Assembly: GCA_001414485.1 (NCBI GenBank)
Contig: LLEY01000038.1
Span: 124,001 to 188,000 of the forward strand
DNA length: 64,000 bases
Origin: Calycina herbarum
Lineage: Eukaryota; Ascomycota; Leotiomycetes; Helotiales; Pezizellaceae
Direction: 5' to 3'
Below are positions 12,601-23,936 of the stretch, piece by piece. The first letter of the stretch is position 1, and each line of letters opens with the position of its first letter. The notes beneath the pieces were generated by a model. The model saw only the letters and a list, made by a program, of their open reading frames with translations, did no database searches and was not told the DNA's origin. A program made the position numbers and the translations under genes.

Positions 12601-12743
12601 AGCCACGAGCCACGAGCCACCGGTAGAGAATCTGGCGTTGGAGTCTGGACCTTTCAATGTCAAATTAACGCCTCAACCACTAACTCTTCACGTACGACCG
12701 ACAAGTTCCTCCCGTCAGTAGTTTGAGCAAGTGCTATGCCATC
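9661..12743. other. intergenic 3.1 kb and DENN-gene leader
   Basis: No convincing gene. The interval from about 12.1 kb to 12.74 kb is C/T-rich and looks like promoter and 5' leader of the DENN gene. It includes a short tandem GAGCCACG repeat near 12,600-12,620. Open frames in 9.8-11.5 kb are short and unconserved. Confidence 0.55.
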
Positions 12744-15700
12744 ATGGACACTACATCAGCACCTTTGGCCGACTACTTCTGGATTGCCGGAGTCGACTCC
12801 CTTTCCTACAGCGACCCAGTCTCCTGGTCCCAGAATACCACAATAAAGACGAATTCCACAATCGGTCCACCTTCACCAGGCTTCGATGCAACAATTGAGG
12901 AGGGGGATAGTGAAGGGGACTCGCCCAAGAACTCACCACGAAAAGAGAATGTCACCCCGAACAAGGCCTCGGCACGACATTCCCGCCAAAACTCATGGAA
13001 TCGACTGAGCAAGTTGACCAACGATTCACGAAACTCGATTGGCGCCTTCGAAGAAATCGATACTCCTCAAAGCAATCGAAGTAGCATCACAATAAAAGGG
13101 CCTTCGAATGGCGGCACAAATGGGCTCAGCAACAGCAATGGAGCAAGCGGGGGACTGCTGGGCGATTTCGATTTCGACAGAGCTCTCATGAAGTTTGCAA
13201 ATGAGCGGGAACACTTCTTGGACGATCTCAGTTTTGCTGCTGGTGCTCCGCCGAAAATGCCACCAGTCGCAGCACCTCCTCCTTCGAGAACCCAGGTGCT
13301 GAAGGTCGAAGATGCCGAGAACAACAACACGCCAAATAGTAGGAGAAGTCAACTGAGGAGTGTGGGTGGAAGTATACGCAGAAGAATCAGCTTCAGAGAT
13401 ATGAATAGCATGAAAAGGCAACCATCCTCTGCCCAACAGCGAACCTGTAAGTTCATATTTCACGTTATGCATGCAGTTACATATGTGCCCAATATATGAG
13501 GAAACTCCTGCAGGAGGAGCTTATTGATCCCTTCTTGCTATATGCTGACAGTTATGCGTACCTAGCTTCTGTACGAACTTCCAGACGAATGAGCAATTAC
13601 AACTCCGTCATACCTCCCCCTGAACCGTTGAACGCAGACCCCGAAATGCACCCTTTGAAACGACGTTTCGAGCCGGTCTTACTCGATAGATACCCTCCTA
13701 AATCAGCAACAGATGAGCTTCAGCGCAGAGGCCGATTCCCTGATTATGTACCTATGTTTGCTTTCCCAAATGATATACATATAATGTCTGGAGACGAACG
13801 GCCGAAATCGACATGGCATGGGTTCACAATGACAGGGGACGACAACTCCAAAATTTATGGTATCACGGTCATTGTATGGATGCCCCTGAACCAAGATGCG
13901 GCAGCAGATGTTGAGCGACGATGTGAGCTCTGGAGACAAAGTCACATGTCAGACGAGGAGCGAGAGTTGGCTGTGAGTCTTGGAGCACGACTGGCTGCAG
14001 AACGAGCACATTTATCACAGTTGTTAGCAAAGTTACCTAGCGTGGTGTCTGGGTCGGCTGCAAGAGAGGCGCTGGAAGACGATATCAGTGCGGTTGAAGA
14101 AAAGATATCTCTCATGACGGATATGCTTCGACCTGTGCGCCATGGCGCCGCAAACAAAATTGATGGCCTCACGGATGGAGATACTGGACTTTGGACACCA
14201 AGAGCATACGGAATCCTTGGTCGCGATAGCAGTCTCACAGGCTTCTGGAAGGAATGGCTGAGAGCAGTTGTGGTCCCCATGACTGATGGTGGAGTATTGA
14301 GAGTTCCCCCAAGCTCTCCAAAAGTTGGAAGATGGCAGCCTTTGGAGCGTTATGTTGTCAATCTCTGCACAGAAGCTTTGAGCCCAATCTCTTCGAAAAC
14401 TCAAGTCGAACTCGCGGTCAGAGAACTACGACTTTTTGCCAGGAAAGAAGCTGCAAACGAACTCCCGGAATCTCGGAATACGGATCTCTACGCGTTGTTC
14501 CGAGCTCTTACAATTTCGAATATCGTGACCTTATTTGAATGCGCCCTTTCGGAATCTAGGATCATTCTATTCTCGTCACACACATCCATGCTCTACCTTG
14601 CAAGTAAAGCCCTGGCAAGTTTATTGTACCCACTCAAGTGGGCCAGTATTTTCATCCCAGTTCTTCCTGCTCGGTTAATCTCAGCCTTGGAAGCTCCATG
14701 TCCCTATATTGTTGGGATTGAGCGAAGATACGAGAACATTGAATGGCCAGAAGAAGACTTCGTATTGGTAGATCTCGATCGGGATGAAATCATTGTAAAC
14801 TCAGCAGTCACAGAATTACCACGACAACAACGCCGAAAACTCGTCTCTCTCCTCCAATTAGCAGCTCCTCATCACAATAGATGCGGTGTTCCTGTTGGAC
14901 CTCCACCATACGCTGTCGAAACCTTTCCGTACGATGCATTCTCATCGGAGAATGAGGCGGTATTTACACAAAGCACCCACCCCAGTTCCCTGGCAAAATA
15001 TGTCAGCCAAAACTCTACAACCTTTGGGGAGTCGGACCCAGCTGTTAACAAAAGAGCATCGGTTTTCAACGCTTTCCTACAATCCAAGAACGATCATACT
15101 AGGATAGAACGTCCCAACACAGGCAAGTCGAGCAGAGGAAGCCCGCCATCTTCGGTATCACCAATATCTGGAAGCTTCCCTTCGATGCCAACCACACCAA
15201 CTTCACGGAACGACTCTGGATTTGCTTTGGCTGCTACACTTAGAGAGAAGAGATCTGGTCATTTTGATGGAACCTCCAGAAGAAGCTCATCTTTCGGCGT
15301 CGAAAGACACCCAACTCTCCACCGACCAAATGCAGCGTTTGGGAGCGGTCACCAAGCAAGTTACTCGACCTCTGCACTTTCTATCGATGCCAAGTCAATG
15401 TATGGCTATGCACCTTCATCATACGCTCAATCTACGCTAGCCGCTTCAACAATCATGCCAAATATGCTCATGCAACCAATTCGAAACACGGACACAACTA
15501 CGTGGGCTGAAGGGCACTGTATGACATGGAGAAACCTTGACAGCGCTTCCGTATGTACTATCTGTGACGAAAGATCCGATGGAGATGGGATGTACAAATG
15601 TACGAGTTGTAATACATGCAGTCATGGTCGTTGCGTGGGACAAATTTCTTTGGTTTGCCCTTCCGCGTTCCATGCAGATCGTGTACGAGCAGCGTTTGTT

Positions 15701-16283
15701 CGTTGTTTCTCAAGTTTGTTCTATACTTATCGAAAGTACTTGGGTAGGCCGACCAAAGAGCAGAAGACTAATGGTCAGCTTTATGGATTTGATATGACTG
15801 GATTTGTTCGGAGCTTGCCTGGTGATCAGCAGGAGTATGTTAATATGCTGAAACAAACACAAGGTATTTACTTGCCCTTTTTCCATTTCTTATGTATGAA
15901 TGATCTAACAAAGCCCTATAGCTTTCAATGAATTTATCCACGAACGAGAAACCTCGCCCTCCAACGCGCCCAACATCCAAATCTTCGATAGCATCATCCT
16001 TGCAAAACGCTCTCGAGGACGCGGAGGGTTCTTCTCCTCAAAGTCAAAGCCATCATTTCTCGAAGATTCATCCGACCATCTTTGGCGAAGTGCAGCGGTC
16101 CCAACTCCCAATTCTAAGTTCCCGGGTGATTACAAGAGTGTCGTCTCGAGAATTCCGGCGCAGCTGGATGTGAGCCTGATGAGGGAACCAAGAATTATAC
16201 AAGGAGCTCCGAGAATAGAAGTCCCGGGGAAACGGGTCGGGCGGAAGGCTGTTCCTAGCATGTTGGGAGTTGGCAGGGGATGA
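12744..16283 (+). CDS. DENN-domain protein with C1-type zinc finger
   Basis: Three exons: 12744-13446, 13566-15863 and 15922-16283 (TGA), 1120 aa. The start is ATG at 12744 (MDTTSAPLADYFWIAGVDSL); an upstream in-frame TTG is not needed. The first intron (13447-13565, GTAAGT..TAG) is the only one that joins AQQRT to SSVRTSRRMSNYN. The Ser-rich N-terminus is followed by uDENN (FPNDIHIMSGDERPKSTWHG region), a central cDENN (LFECALSESRIILFSSH to PCPYIVGIERRY) and dDENN (EDFVLVDLD onward). A Cys/His cluster (~884-930: HCMTWRN, CTIC, CTSC, CSHGRC) resembles a C1 zinc finger. DENN proteins are usually exchange factors for Rab GTPases in membrane traffic. The DENN call is secure; the target GTPase is unknown. 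Confidence 0.88.
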
Positions 16284-18071
16284 ATGGGAGACTATTTCTA
16301 TGACAAGAGATAGCTCTTTTTACTGCAGTAGGATATTGAACACATACACGGAGGAGATAGATGAAGCCGAGATTGGGGAGGGACGGACTTTGAGAATGGG
16401 TCCGTAATAGCAAAGGATACAAACAGGACAGGACATGGTGGAAAGAATGAAATGAATGGCAGAAGAAGATATGCAGGAAGAAGCAAGGGCAATTAATGCA
16501 TGCAAAGAAAGGCCCAAATGCCCAGAAAGGAAGAAATTGAGTTGATTATCTTTGTGTACTTGTACGATTATTATTTTTGTGGAGCGATTGAGCGTCGTGT
16601 AATGGTAATTTTGGGAGCATATTTTTTGTGCATTCAGCGGGGGCGCGTGTGGTTTCATCTTTGTGTTTCTTCTGTTTGCAGCATGAATTGTTTTGCTTGG
16701 TATGATGGTTTTGGGGTGGATGGTGTCTATATGGAGTTGCCTCTTTTTCTTGTTTGCGACCCAGTGGGGGATCCTTGATGCTGTGGGCGTACCGAGGGAA
16801 TGTGGTAAAGTGATGGAATCAGATGCGTTTGAATGAAATTTTGTTGTTGGATTTAATATACACGCATGGAAGAGAGGAAGGAATGAATGAAAAGCAAAAG
16901 TTACCGGAAAGGAGAGAAGAGTAATGGAGTGGTAGAGGTGGAGATGAGTAATAATCAGAAGATGATGGACTTTTCACAGATGCTTGGAAGTGTGTTTCGT
17001 TTCAATCAATAGAATCTGTAAGTATTCCGAACGAAACTACTGGAGAATAGTTAAGGTGAAATGATTTGACATTAAAATAATATTCACATAAGTCTGTTTC
17101 AAAAATGACAATATGCTACAAATTTTAGGAAAATGAAATTGTGCGGAAGAAGTTGGGCAATTAGTAGGCAGCCTACTAATAAAAAAAGTCAAGCTATCCG
17201 AAGTTCATTTGGAGAAAAAATCGAACTATTCATGGGTTATCTGTGAATAGCACAGTCAAAATTTCCTAGCTATTGACAGGTAACCTGAAAATAGCACCTG
17301 GTAAAACCGCCCCCCCCCCCCAGCTATCAGTAGGTCACCTACAAATAGTTCAGTGCACAAAAAATTTCCTATTGGTAAGTTACCTGTGTATTGCAAAGGG
17401 GAAGTTAAGCTATTTGTAGGTTACCTACAAATAGCTTATTTTCTTCGAAAAAAATAAAAATAAGACGAGCTACTCAAAAGTAAAGGTCTATTGGTAGGTG
17501 ACCTACCAATAGCCGGTTTTGGAAATACGAAGCTATTGGTGGGTTACCTACAAAGAGCCCATTCTAAGGATCACCTAAACTATTCATATGTAACCCAGAA
17601 ATAATGCAGCCAAAGAACCTGAAGTCATTCAAGGTAGCGTTCTGAAAAGAAGAAGTCCAGCTATTCATAGGTTATCTAGGAATAGTACTTAAGAAAAAAA
17701 ATAGACAATTCACAGGTGACCTACCAATAGCTGATCTTAGAGAAATTGGTCTGTTGGTAGGTCACCTGCAAATAGTCTCGCGGAAAAAATATATCCGAGT
17801 GTATGAAATTTGCGATTTGAAACCAGCAAGTTTCGTACAAAAAGGCACGAGTTTTACATAGAGGTAGTTGTTAGGAGGCATCTTAACATGAGGCTAAATA
17901 GTTGGTGGAATGCACCCAGTTGTTATATTTAGCCACAAAGCCGGTAGTTGATAAAAAAATTAAAGTTTTCCAGGAAATAATGCGTGCATATTCAGGTATC
18001 ATATCTATGAGCAAAAGCATCATAATCACAAATTCTCTGTAATTCTCAGTATGTTGAAGCTTCCACCCTCT
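16284..18071. other. intergenic 1.8 kb holding a palindrome array
   Basis: 3' flanks of the convergent DENN and MVD1 genes. No coding potential. It contains the palindromic repeat array at 17,161-17,776 and a run of 13 C at 17,309-17,321. Confidence 0.7.
17161..17776. repeat. array of ~11 palindromic 27-bp repeats, ~45 bp period
   Basis: Repeated dyads with consensus GCTATTgGTAGGT-N-ACCTACcAATAGC. Clear copies are centred at about 17237, 17282, 17336, 17381, 17422, 17500, 17545, 17592, 17673, 17718 and 17763. The copy at 17409-17435 is a perfect 13+1+13 palindrome and that at 17488-17512 is a perfect 12+1+12. Degenerate remnants sit at the two 'missing' positions (~17467 and ~17630). A separate perfect palindrome, TTAGTAGGC-A-GCCTACTAA, starts the region at 17161. 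Spacers of about 18 bp differ and are A-rich. Stops occur in all frames, so it is not coding. Confidence 0.9.
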
Positions 18072-19330
18072 CTACTTTTTGATGGGCTCTCCATCTGCCC
18101 CAATTAAGCTCTCCTCTGTTCTAACAGGTCCTTCTCCAACCTGGGTCAAGATAACTCTTGAAACACCATCTCTCAAAACACCCACCGCTCTCTCATCCAA
18201 GGAAGTGCTCTCCTTGGGCTCAATCTCCCGACTTGCCCAACCTTCCAATCCCCCCAAAGCACCCTTCAAAACACCAGCCACAGCAGCGGTATTCTCTTCC
18301 TCGTAGTAGATAACAGCATTTGGACCAGCATCAAAAGTATAAGCTGCAATGATCTTCCCAGCAGCCTTATTGATATCCTCCACCAATCGAATAGCAGCCC
18401 TCGAAACATCATTCAGGTAGAAAATTGGTGGGAAGGTATCAAGACAAGTAGCATGGAAAGAGTTACTCTCCATCATAGTAACCTTCCCAAAGCTCTCAAA
18501 ATCCTTGTCCTTGATAGCTTTCTCCATCTCTGCCATATGTTTGGGAACCACAATCTCCGCTCTTCGCTGGAAAAGTTCTGATGTCGCAACTGTGATTTGC
18601 ATTCCTGAAGTACTACTCACACCCTTCTTCTCCGCGGAAACAACGAGGATGAGTGCACGCATTGTAGGCCAGTGAGAAGCTCGTGCGACTTCGACTGCGA
18701 GACTGTCACTTCCATCCACTTCAGACCCCATTTGCCATGCTACATAGCCACCAAAGAGTGAACGACAAGCGCTTCCACTTCCCTGTCTCGCAATCCTGCT
18801 TAATTCCGTTGGAGTAGCTGGTAGCTCATATAAATTTGCAATGGCGCGGACCAAGGCTGCGAAACCGGCAGCGGAACTGGCGAGACCGGCGGCGGTGGGG
18901 AAGTTGTTCTCAGACACGATGCGTAGAGGGAGAGAGGAAAGTTTAGGTAGAGAGGAATCGGAGGCCTCGAGTTCGGAACGAAGGGCGCGGAGAGCATGGA
19001 AACAAGCTTGAGTTCGGGCGCCGCTGGTGTCTTGGGATTGGGAGTTGAGGAGGAGGGTATCGCTTGCGGGGAAGGTGGAGGAGCATGATGCTGTGGTGTG
19101 GGTTCGGAGGTCGTCTTGGGAGAGGGTTACGGAGATGGAGGAGTTGGTTGGGAGATTTAGTTTTGGGTCGCGTTTTCCCCAGTATCTGATTTGTAGATTC
19201 TCGTTAGTTAATTTTGAGTAGATGGGAAAAAGGGGGGTTTGGTGGGGGAGAGGGGTAGGTTGACGGACTTTACGACTGCGATGTTGACTGGTGCAGTCGT
19301 GCTGGCTTGGTAAATTTTAGTGTCTGTCAT
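18072..19330 (-). CDS. MVD1: diphosphomevalonate decarboxylase
   Basis: Minus strand, exons 19330-19269 and 19185-18072, 391 aa. Exon 1 begins MTDTKIYQASTTAPVNIAVV; exon 2 continues KYWGKRDPKLNLPTNSSISV, the substrate-binding block of this GHMP-type enzyme. The GHMP ATP loop NNFPTAAGLASSAAG is at ~114-128; later blocks are ARQGSGSACRSLFGGYV and YTFDAGPNAV. It catalyses the ATP-dependent decarboxylation of mevalonate diphosphate to isopentenyl diphosphate, feeding ergosterol and isoprenoids (yeast ERG19). The intron donor reads GTCCGT, weaker than its neighbours, but the junction AA|A restores the invariant VVKYWGKR. It diverges from the heme lyase gene with ~250 bp between start codons, so the promoters may be shared. 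Length is normal for the family. Confidence 0.96.
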
Positions 19331-19579
19331 TTTGGAGAAATCCGCGACTTCGGATCTGTAAACTGTATCTTAAAAAGGGAAATTCTTGTTCAATGGATGG
19401 GGGGTGAGGGGTTGTTGTCGCTTCGACCCCAAAGTAAATAAATTTCCCAGGCGGTCAACATCAACCAATCGGCGAAGAACCGATTCAAGCTCCGCTTTCT
19501 CCAGGGGTCTCAAAAAACATCTCGAAGGCATCATCATTCTCGGAGCAGCCATTCTATTCGCATTACCAATATAACCACT

Positions 19580-20467
19580 ATGGCGAAAGAAGAAGAAAAC
19601 ACTTCTGCGGAAGTATGCCCCGTTGACCACACCACACGCGCTGCTTGGTTAAAGGCCAACCCGGGAACCGCGCATCCTTTCAATCCCGCAACCACCAAAC
19701 CTAGCCTCGCCTCTTCCCCAAGCCCATCGAGCGATTCCAAACCCTCCGATAATTCCACAACTCCTCCCTCTCGATCAATATTCTCAAGATTATGGAATTC
19801 TTCTCCTTCACCTCCTCCTCCTCCACCCGCAAATTCAAACCCCCTGAATCTCGATCGAGAGATCTCAACTATCCCCCGCGCCTCAGCGGTCGATGATTCC
19901 GACAAGCCAGCAAATAATGAAAAGGAAGGTGGTGTGAGTAAGAGTGGGAATTGGATATATCCCTCAGAGAAGATGTTCTTCGACGCCATGAAGAGGAAGG
20001 GTTATGCTAGTGATGCGAGCGATATGAAGACTATTGTACCTATTCATAATGCTGTTAATGAGAGGGCGTGGAAGGAGATTAAGGAGTGGGAACGGCCTTA
20101 TGGTTCTGACGAGAAGTAAATCTGCCTTTGTTGTTTAATTCAATTACATTTCTGGGAGTTGTTGTTCAATTGCTAATTTTGTTATAGATGTGGCGGACCA
20201 AAATTACATTCTTTCCTAGGACTCTCGCAGACCCTCTCCCCCAAAGCACGTTTCAATACTCTCCTCGGATATACAGCTCCATTCGATAGACATGATTGGG
20301 TAGTTGACCGTTGTGGAACGAGAGTGGAATACATCATCGATTTTTACGCGGGTAAGAATGAGGGGAGAGATAATGGAAAGTTGAATTTCTTTCTGGATGT
20401 TAGACCGAAGTTGAATACTTTCGAGGGATGGAAGATGAGGGGCGCTAAGTTTGTTGGGTTGGTGTAA
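19580..20467 (+). CDS. cytochrome c/c1 heme lyase (holocytochrome synthase)
   Basis: Two exons, 19580-20115 and 20188-20467 (TAA), 271 aa. The N-terminus has the heme regulatory CPV motif ([10 protein letters not shown]), then a Pro/Ser-rich linker. The conserved core follows: [65 protein letters not shown] and [15 protein letters not shown]. The family attaches heme covalently to apocytochrome c or c1 in the mitochondrial intermembrane space; the conserved HNxVNE histidine is the heme ligand. A single N-terminal CPV followed by a short linker suggests a Cyt2-like (c1) enzyme, but CYC3 cannot be excluded from sequence reading alone. The intron (72 nt) joins AA|A TGT. Confidence 0.92.
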
Positions 20468-20814
20468 GTAGGATGTGACATGGAAGTATTGCATGTAAGA
20501 TGTGTGTGATGGAAAGGCGTATTTGGTTTTGGGAATAAGAGTTAGAAAGGACTCTCTACTTGGGTGTATGAATAGAGAGGACGTGTATGGTGTACCAAAT
20601 CTGTATAGGAGAATATACTCAAATCTTTTGAAATAAACAACAATCACTAGAAATAATCAAATCTATAACTTCCATAAAGAGTGGTTAGTGGGGAGCTACA
20701 ATCACTACCGTATCTAGTGGTGCTTTCAGATACCTGGACATTCTTTCTCATCCAAGTGGCCGGGTTCATTTGATAATCTCATAACCACTTCGTTGAACGA
20801 GTTTTTCGACTTCA
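20468..20814. other. convergent intergenic spacer
   Basis: 3' flanks of the heme lyase and RUS genes. Nothing recognisable. Confidence 0.6.
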
Positions 20815-23037
20815 TCACCAATCCATCCTAACCCTAGTCCCACTTCTCGTTTCCAAAGCCCCGGTCTCAATATCCCACCCCGCCCTCTCCAACTGCTTGT
20901 AGACATCGTGGCTCAGCAAAATCCTTTCAACTACCTGCTTCGTCCTTTCCAGCCCCTCCACCAAACTCTCTCCTTCCTCTCTCCCCTCAGCCCAAGAATG
21001 TACATGGTATAAAGCATGAAACCACCCCTTCAACATCTCCTTATTCCCAGCTCCTTCTTTGATGACTATATAACATGATGTATCTGGTGCTGGAACACTG
21101 TCACACATCATGATATATCCGTCATGTCTATAAATTGTCAGGAGCTCCGAGAAGTCTGAAAGGGGCGGAGACGGGAAGTTGTTTGAGGAAGTGCAGTTGT
21201 TGAAGAGCGAAACAATTTTCTGAAAGGGGACGCCGATATAACACCACCCCCTCACAACATCTCTTCCATGCCCCCGGAGAACGCCATCTCTCTCAAAGAT
21301 CTTCTCTTGCAACGAAACTTCTTCCGGGGTTAAGATTTTTATCCTGCTCCCACCTCCCTTTTCCGCCTCTGAAATTTCCAGTAGAGATGAGAAAACAAGG
21401 TTCGCACGTTGGCGATTTAAAGTCCTCATTGAGACTGCGCGAACAGCGAGGTAGTTGGTAAAAAGATGGATGGAGAGGAGGAAGATAAGGGAGGTCCAAG
21501 TGGCGAATTTAGTGGTTATGTGGGAGATTATGAGGGAGCCTGTTAGCATTCCTAGGAGGGAGATTATGGTTTCTTGGGAGGAGTCCTTCTGTTTTTGGGT
21601 CAGTTTTTTACTCTTCATTCGGGAAAAGCAGAAGATGTGAGGAAGGAGAAAAAATGTAAGGGGAGTGAAAGAGATGGAACTTACAGCATTCAACTCCCCC
21701 AAATTCCCGACTTTGGCAAAATGGGCACTCAGACTTGCTTTGCTACTTCCTGCTGCGACACCACACAGGCTTCTTAAACAGCTGCTCACTGCTAACATAG
21801 TCACCCTCCAACCCTTAGGTAGAGCAGGCGAGAGACAATCAAGTATCATGGCGGAGTCGTTAAAAATATCGGCAAGGAGTCTGTACATTTTGCATTCCGG
21901 TTCAAGAGAGGAACCGAGTCGATGGGCAAACAGAATCGTTGCTATTCGACCCATGGATTCTTGCAAAACTGAAAGTAAGAGGGCCGAAGTTGGAGAGGCA
22001 TGTGAATCGCCAACTCCTAATCCTGGGGTGTGCGTTAGAACATGTTTTGAATGCTTTGAAAAAATACATCCAAAGGGCTTTTCGGCAAAAGAGAAACAAA
22101 AAACATACAACAGCAGGTATTCGCTGGTGGTCACCCACCCAACTACTAATCTGCCGATCTGAGGCTTGTGTATGGCAGAGCGGACGGGATGCCCAATTCT
22201 CCTCAGTCTATGGTCGTATGTGACAGACTTTGTATTATTTTGCTCCATATTCATGCGTTTTTGAGTGGGGTTCAAAATTTTCATCGGCACTCAAGCAACC
22301 CCGAAGCAAAAACCACAACTACTAAATCAAGAACGTACCTTCAAGCACGGCTCTACTAGACAGCATCCCCGCAATCGAGCTACTAAAAGCTTGTAAAGAA
22401 TCCTAGATGCCATCAATCCTAAATTCATCTCGGAGTGCCTCCTTTTCAATCACAACTCACATATATTTGGTATCTGTTCAAACATCATCGTCAGCTTATT
22501 ATTTCTTGAGACTTTGATGAACGCAGGGTGTGGTGCTCCTATCATGGTTCCGACCTGCCTCGACTTTCGAGGGGAAGGTCGTTCCTTCCCAGCCTTTACG
22601 TCGTCTCCCGACTCGACCACCCTAAGGAGACAGAACAGGGCTCCGCTCCTTCCTTCTTTCCTCGAGCCCCATGAAAAGAAATAACTTTGATGGAAGGCCC
22701 TAGATAAATAACAAGAAACACAACTCACTCTAAATAATCGCTCGTGACACTATGGGGATACCCCGCTGGTAAGAAAGCATTCAAGATACTCCTTCCAAAT
22801 CCGATTTTATTATCGGGATACTACTCAAAGCTACGGTTAGAAATGGTTCATGACTCAGTACCGAGAAAGAAAGACGCAATATAGAAGTAAGAGAGAGACG
22901 TGCAAACATACAGAGATAGAGACATTCTTCTCCCCAGACCCATAGTGGTGATAAGTTGCAACCACATTTTTCGACTCATCAATTTCTTCAATATTGATAG
23001 AGGATTGATTCTTTTCTTCCTTCTTGGAGGGTGCCAT
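20815..23037 (-). CDS. RUS family (DUF647) membrane protein
   Basis: Six exons on the minus strand: 23037-22912, 22820-22729, 22473-22461 (only 13 nt), 22402-22339, 22022-21685 and 21588-20815, 468 aa. The spliced protein has the DUF647 signature in order: FLPAGYPHSVTSDYLE, YQIYDSLQAFSSSIAGMLS, SRAVLEGLGVGDSHASPT, LLSVLQESMGRIATILFAHR, ADIFNDSAMILD, GNLGELNAKDSSQETIISLL. The C-terminal domain has LKGWFHALYHVH. The family is named for plant ROOT UVB SENSITIVE proteins; its role in fungi is not established. Several hydrophobic segments suggest a membrane location. Splicing is supported because every junction restores a conserved block. The 255 nt intron 22728-22474 carries a GC-rich repeat-like segment. 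A simple reading frame would extend 22290-20815 and give a wrong N-terminus. Confidence 0.9.
22540..22690. repeat. possible degenerate repeat inside a RUS intron
   Basis: GC-rich segment with motifs TCGTTCCTTCC, CAGCC and CGTCTCC. The same motifs recur in the same order, inverted, at about 35,470-35,520. The shared order suggests copies of one diverged repeat, but no alignment was run. Confidence 0.35.
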
Positions 23038-23936
23038 GATGGCTTTTACTCATATCCTTCACTCGAGGTGTGATGTTGGGAGTCGGAAGCAGTAGGTAGA
23101 CGGGCGACGTTCGTGGAAGGAGGGATTTGATTGGCTCGCGACGGTCACGAGCGATGAGGTCCAATTGTTATTCGAAATACGAAATGTTCTAGGTGTGGTA
23201 AGTTGAGAAGCTTGTTGGAGAATTAGAAGTAAATCAACGAAAAAGAGGTGTATTATTATTGATGAGGTAGAAATAAACTTGGGCGTGAGGTGGCTTGGGG
23301 AAGTCGGCGATTCCATCGGACTTACCCGGTAAGTATTAGGCTAAAGGATGAAACTTACTTTTTTATAAAATTTCTGCCAACATTTTCGAACAATGGAACT
23401 AGTGGAAAAAGAATGTTTCAGGTATTGAAGTCCAATTACTGGTCATCAAGAGCCTGAGCTGGTATGCTTTATTCACCAATTGCGGAACTGACTAGTTACG
23501 TTACTACTTTATAGTATTCAGTAGTAAGTCTAGTAAGTCAAGCTATTAAATCCTATTGCTCGAGAGTATCTAGAGTAATAAAATTGATTAAATAAAGTTT
23601 CGAATGTTTTCAAAGTATAGAGTATTCGATACTTATCCTAGTAACATTTATTTAATATAGATATCCTAGATGTTTTAGAAGACTTGAGTTATTTCAACAA
23701 AGTATAGAGAGAGGTTGAGTATAGCGAATCTATAATATTTTCAAACAGAATTGCTCAATTCTATAATTGGTGAATGAAGTATACCAGAGCCCTTATTTTG
23801 TGAGTATTTCTAAACCAACGAAAATCACATGAGAATGTAGACCATAAAAAAAGTAAGCGCTCCCAACTCCTAAATAGATCTCCATTTCTTTTTCAATTTC
23901 GCCCAAGACAACAGATCACCTCTTGCTATTTACGAT
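23038..23936. other. RUS promoter region and MITE-like element
   Basis: Includes the 5' region of the RUS gene and an AT-rich stretch (23.34-23.85 kb) occupied by the inverted-repeat element listed separately. No gene supported; the minus-strand frame at 23059-23316 lacks any recognisable feature. Confidence 0.55.
23459..23787. mobile_element. MITE-like AT-rich element with ~21-bp terminal inverted repeats
   Basis: Left end GGTATGCTTTATTCACCAATT (23461-23481) is inverted at the right end: AATTGGTGAATGAAGTATACC at 23765-23785, with two mismatches. The ~325 bp interior is AT-rich without coding capacity. Target duplication is unclear. Confidence 0.65.

Noticed and set aside
12723..12743. Earlier TTG start for the DENN protein
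   Set aside because: The first ATG at 12744 gives a normal N-terminus; the seven upstream codons would need a non-ATG start.
17161..17776. CRISPR array
   Set aside because: The repeats are degenerate dyads with ~18 bp spacers in a eukaryotic genome, with no cas genes and no leader. Only the layout is similar.
20815..22290. Single-exon 491 aa protein
   Set aside because: The first part is intron; splicing recovers the DUF647 signature and the true N-terminus up to 23037.
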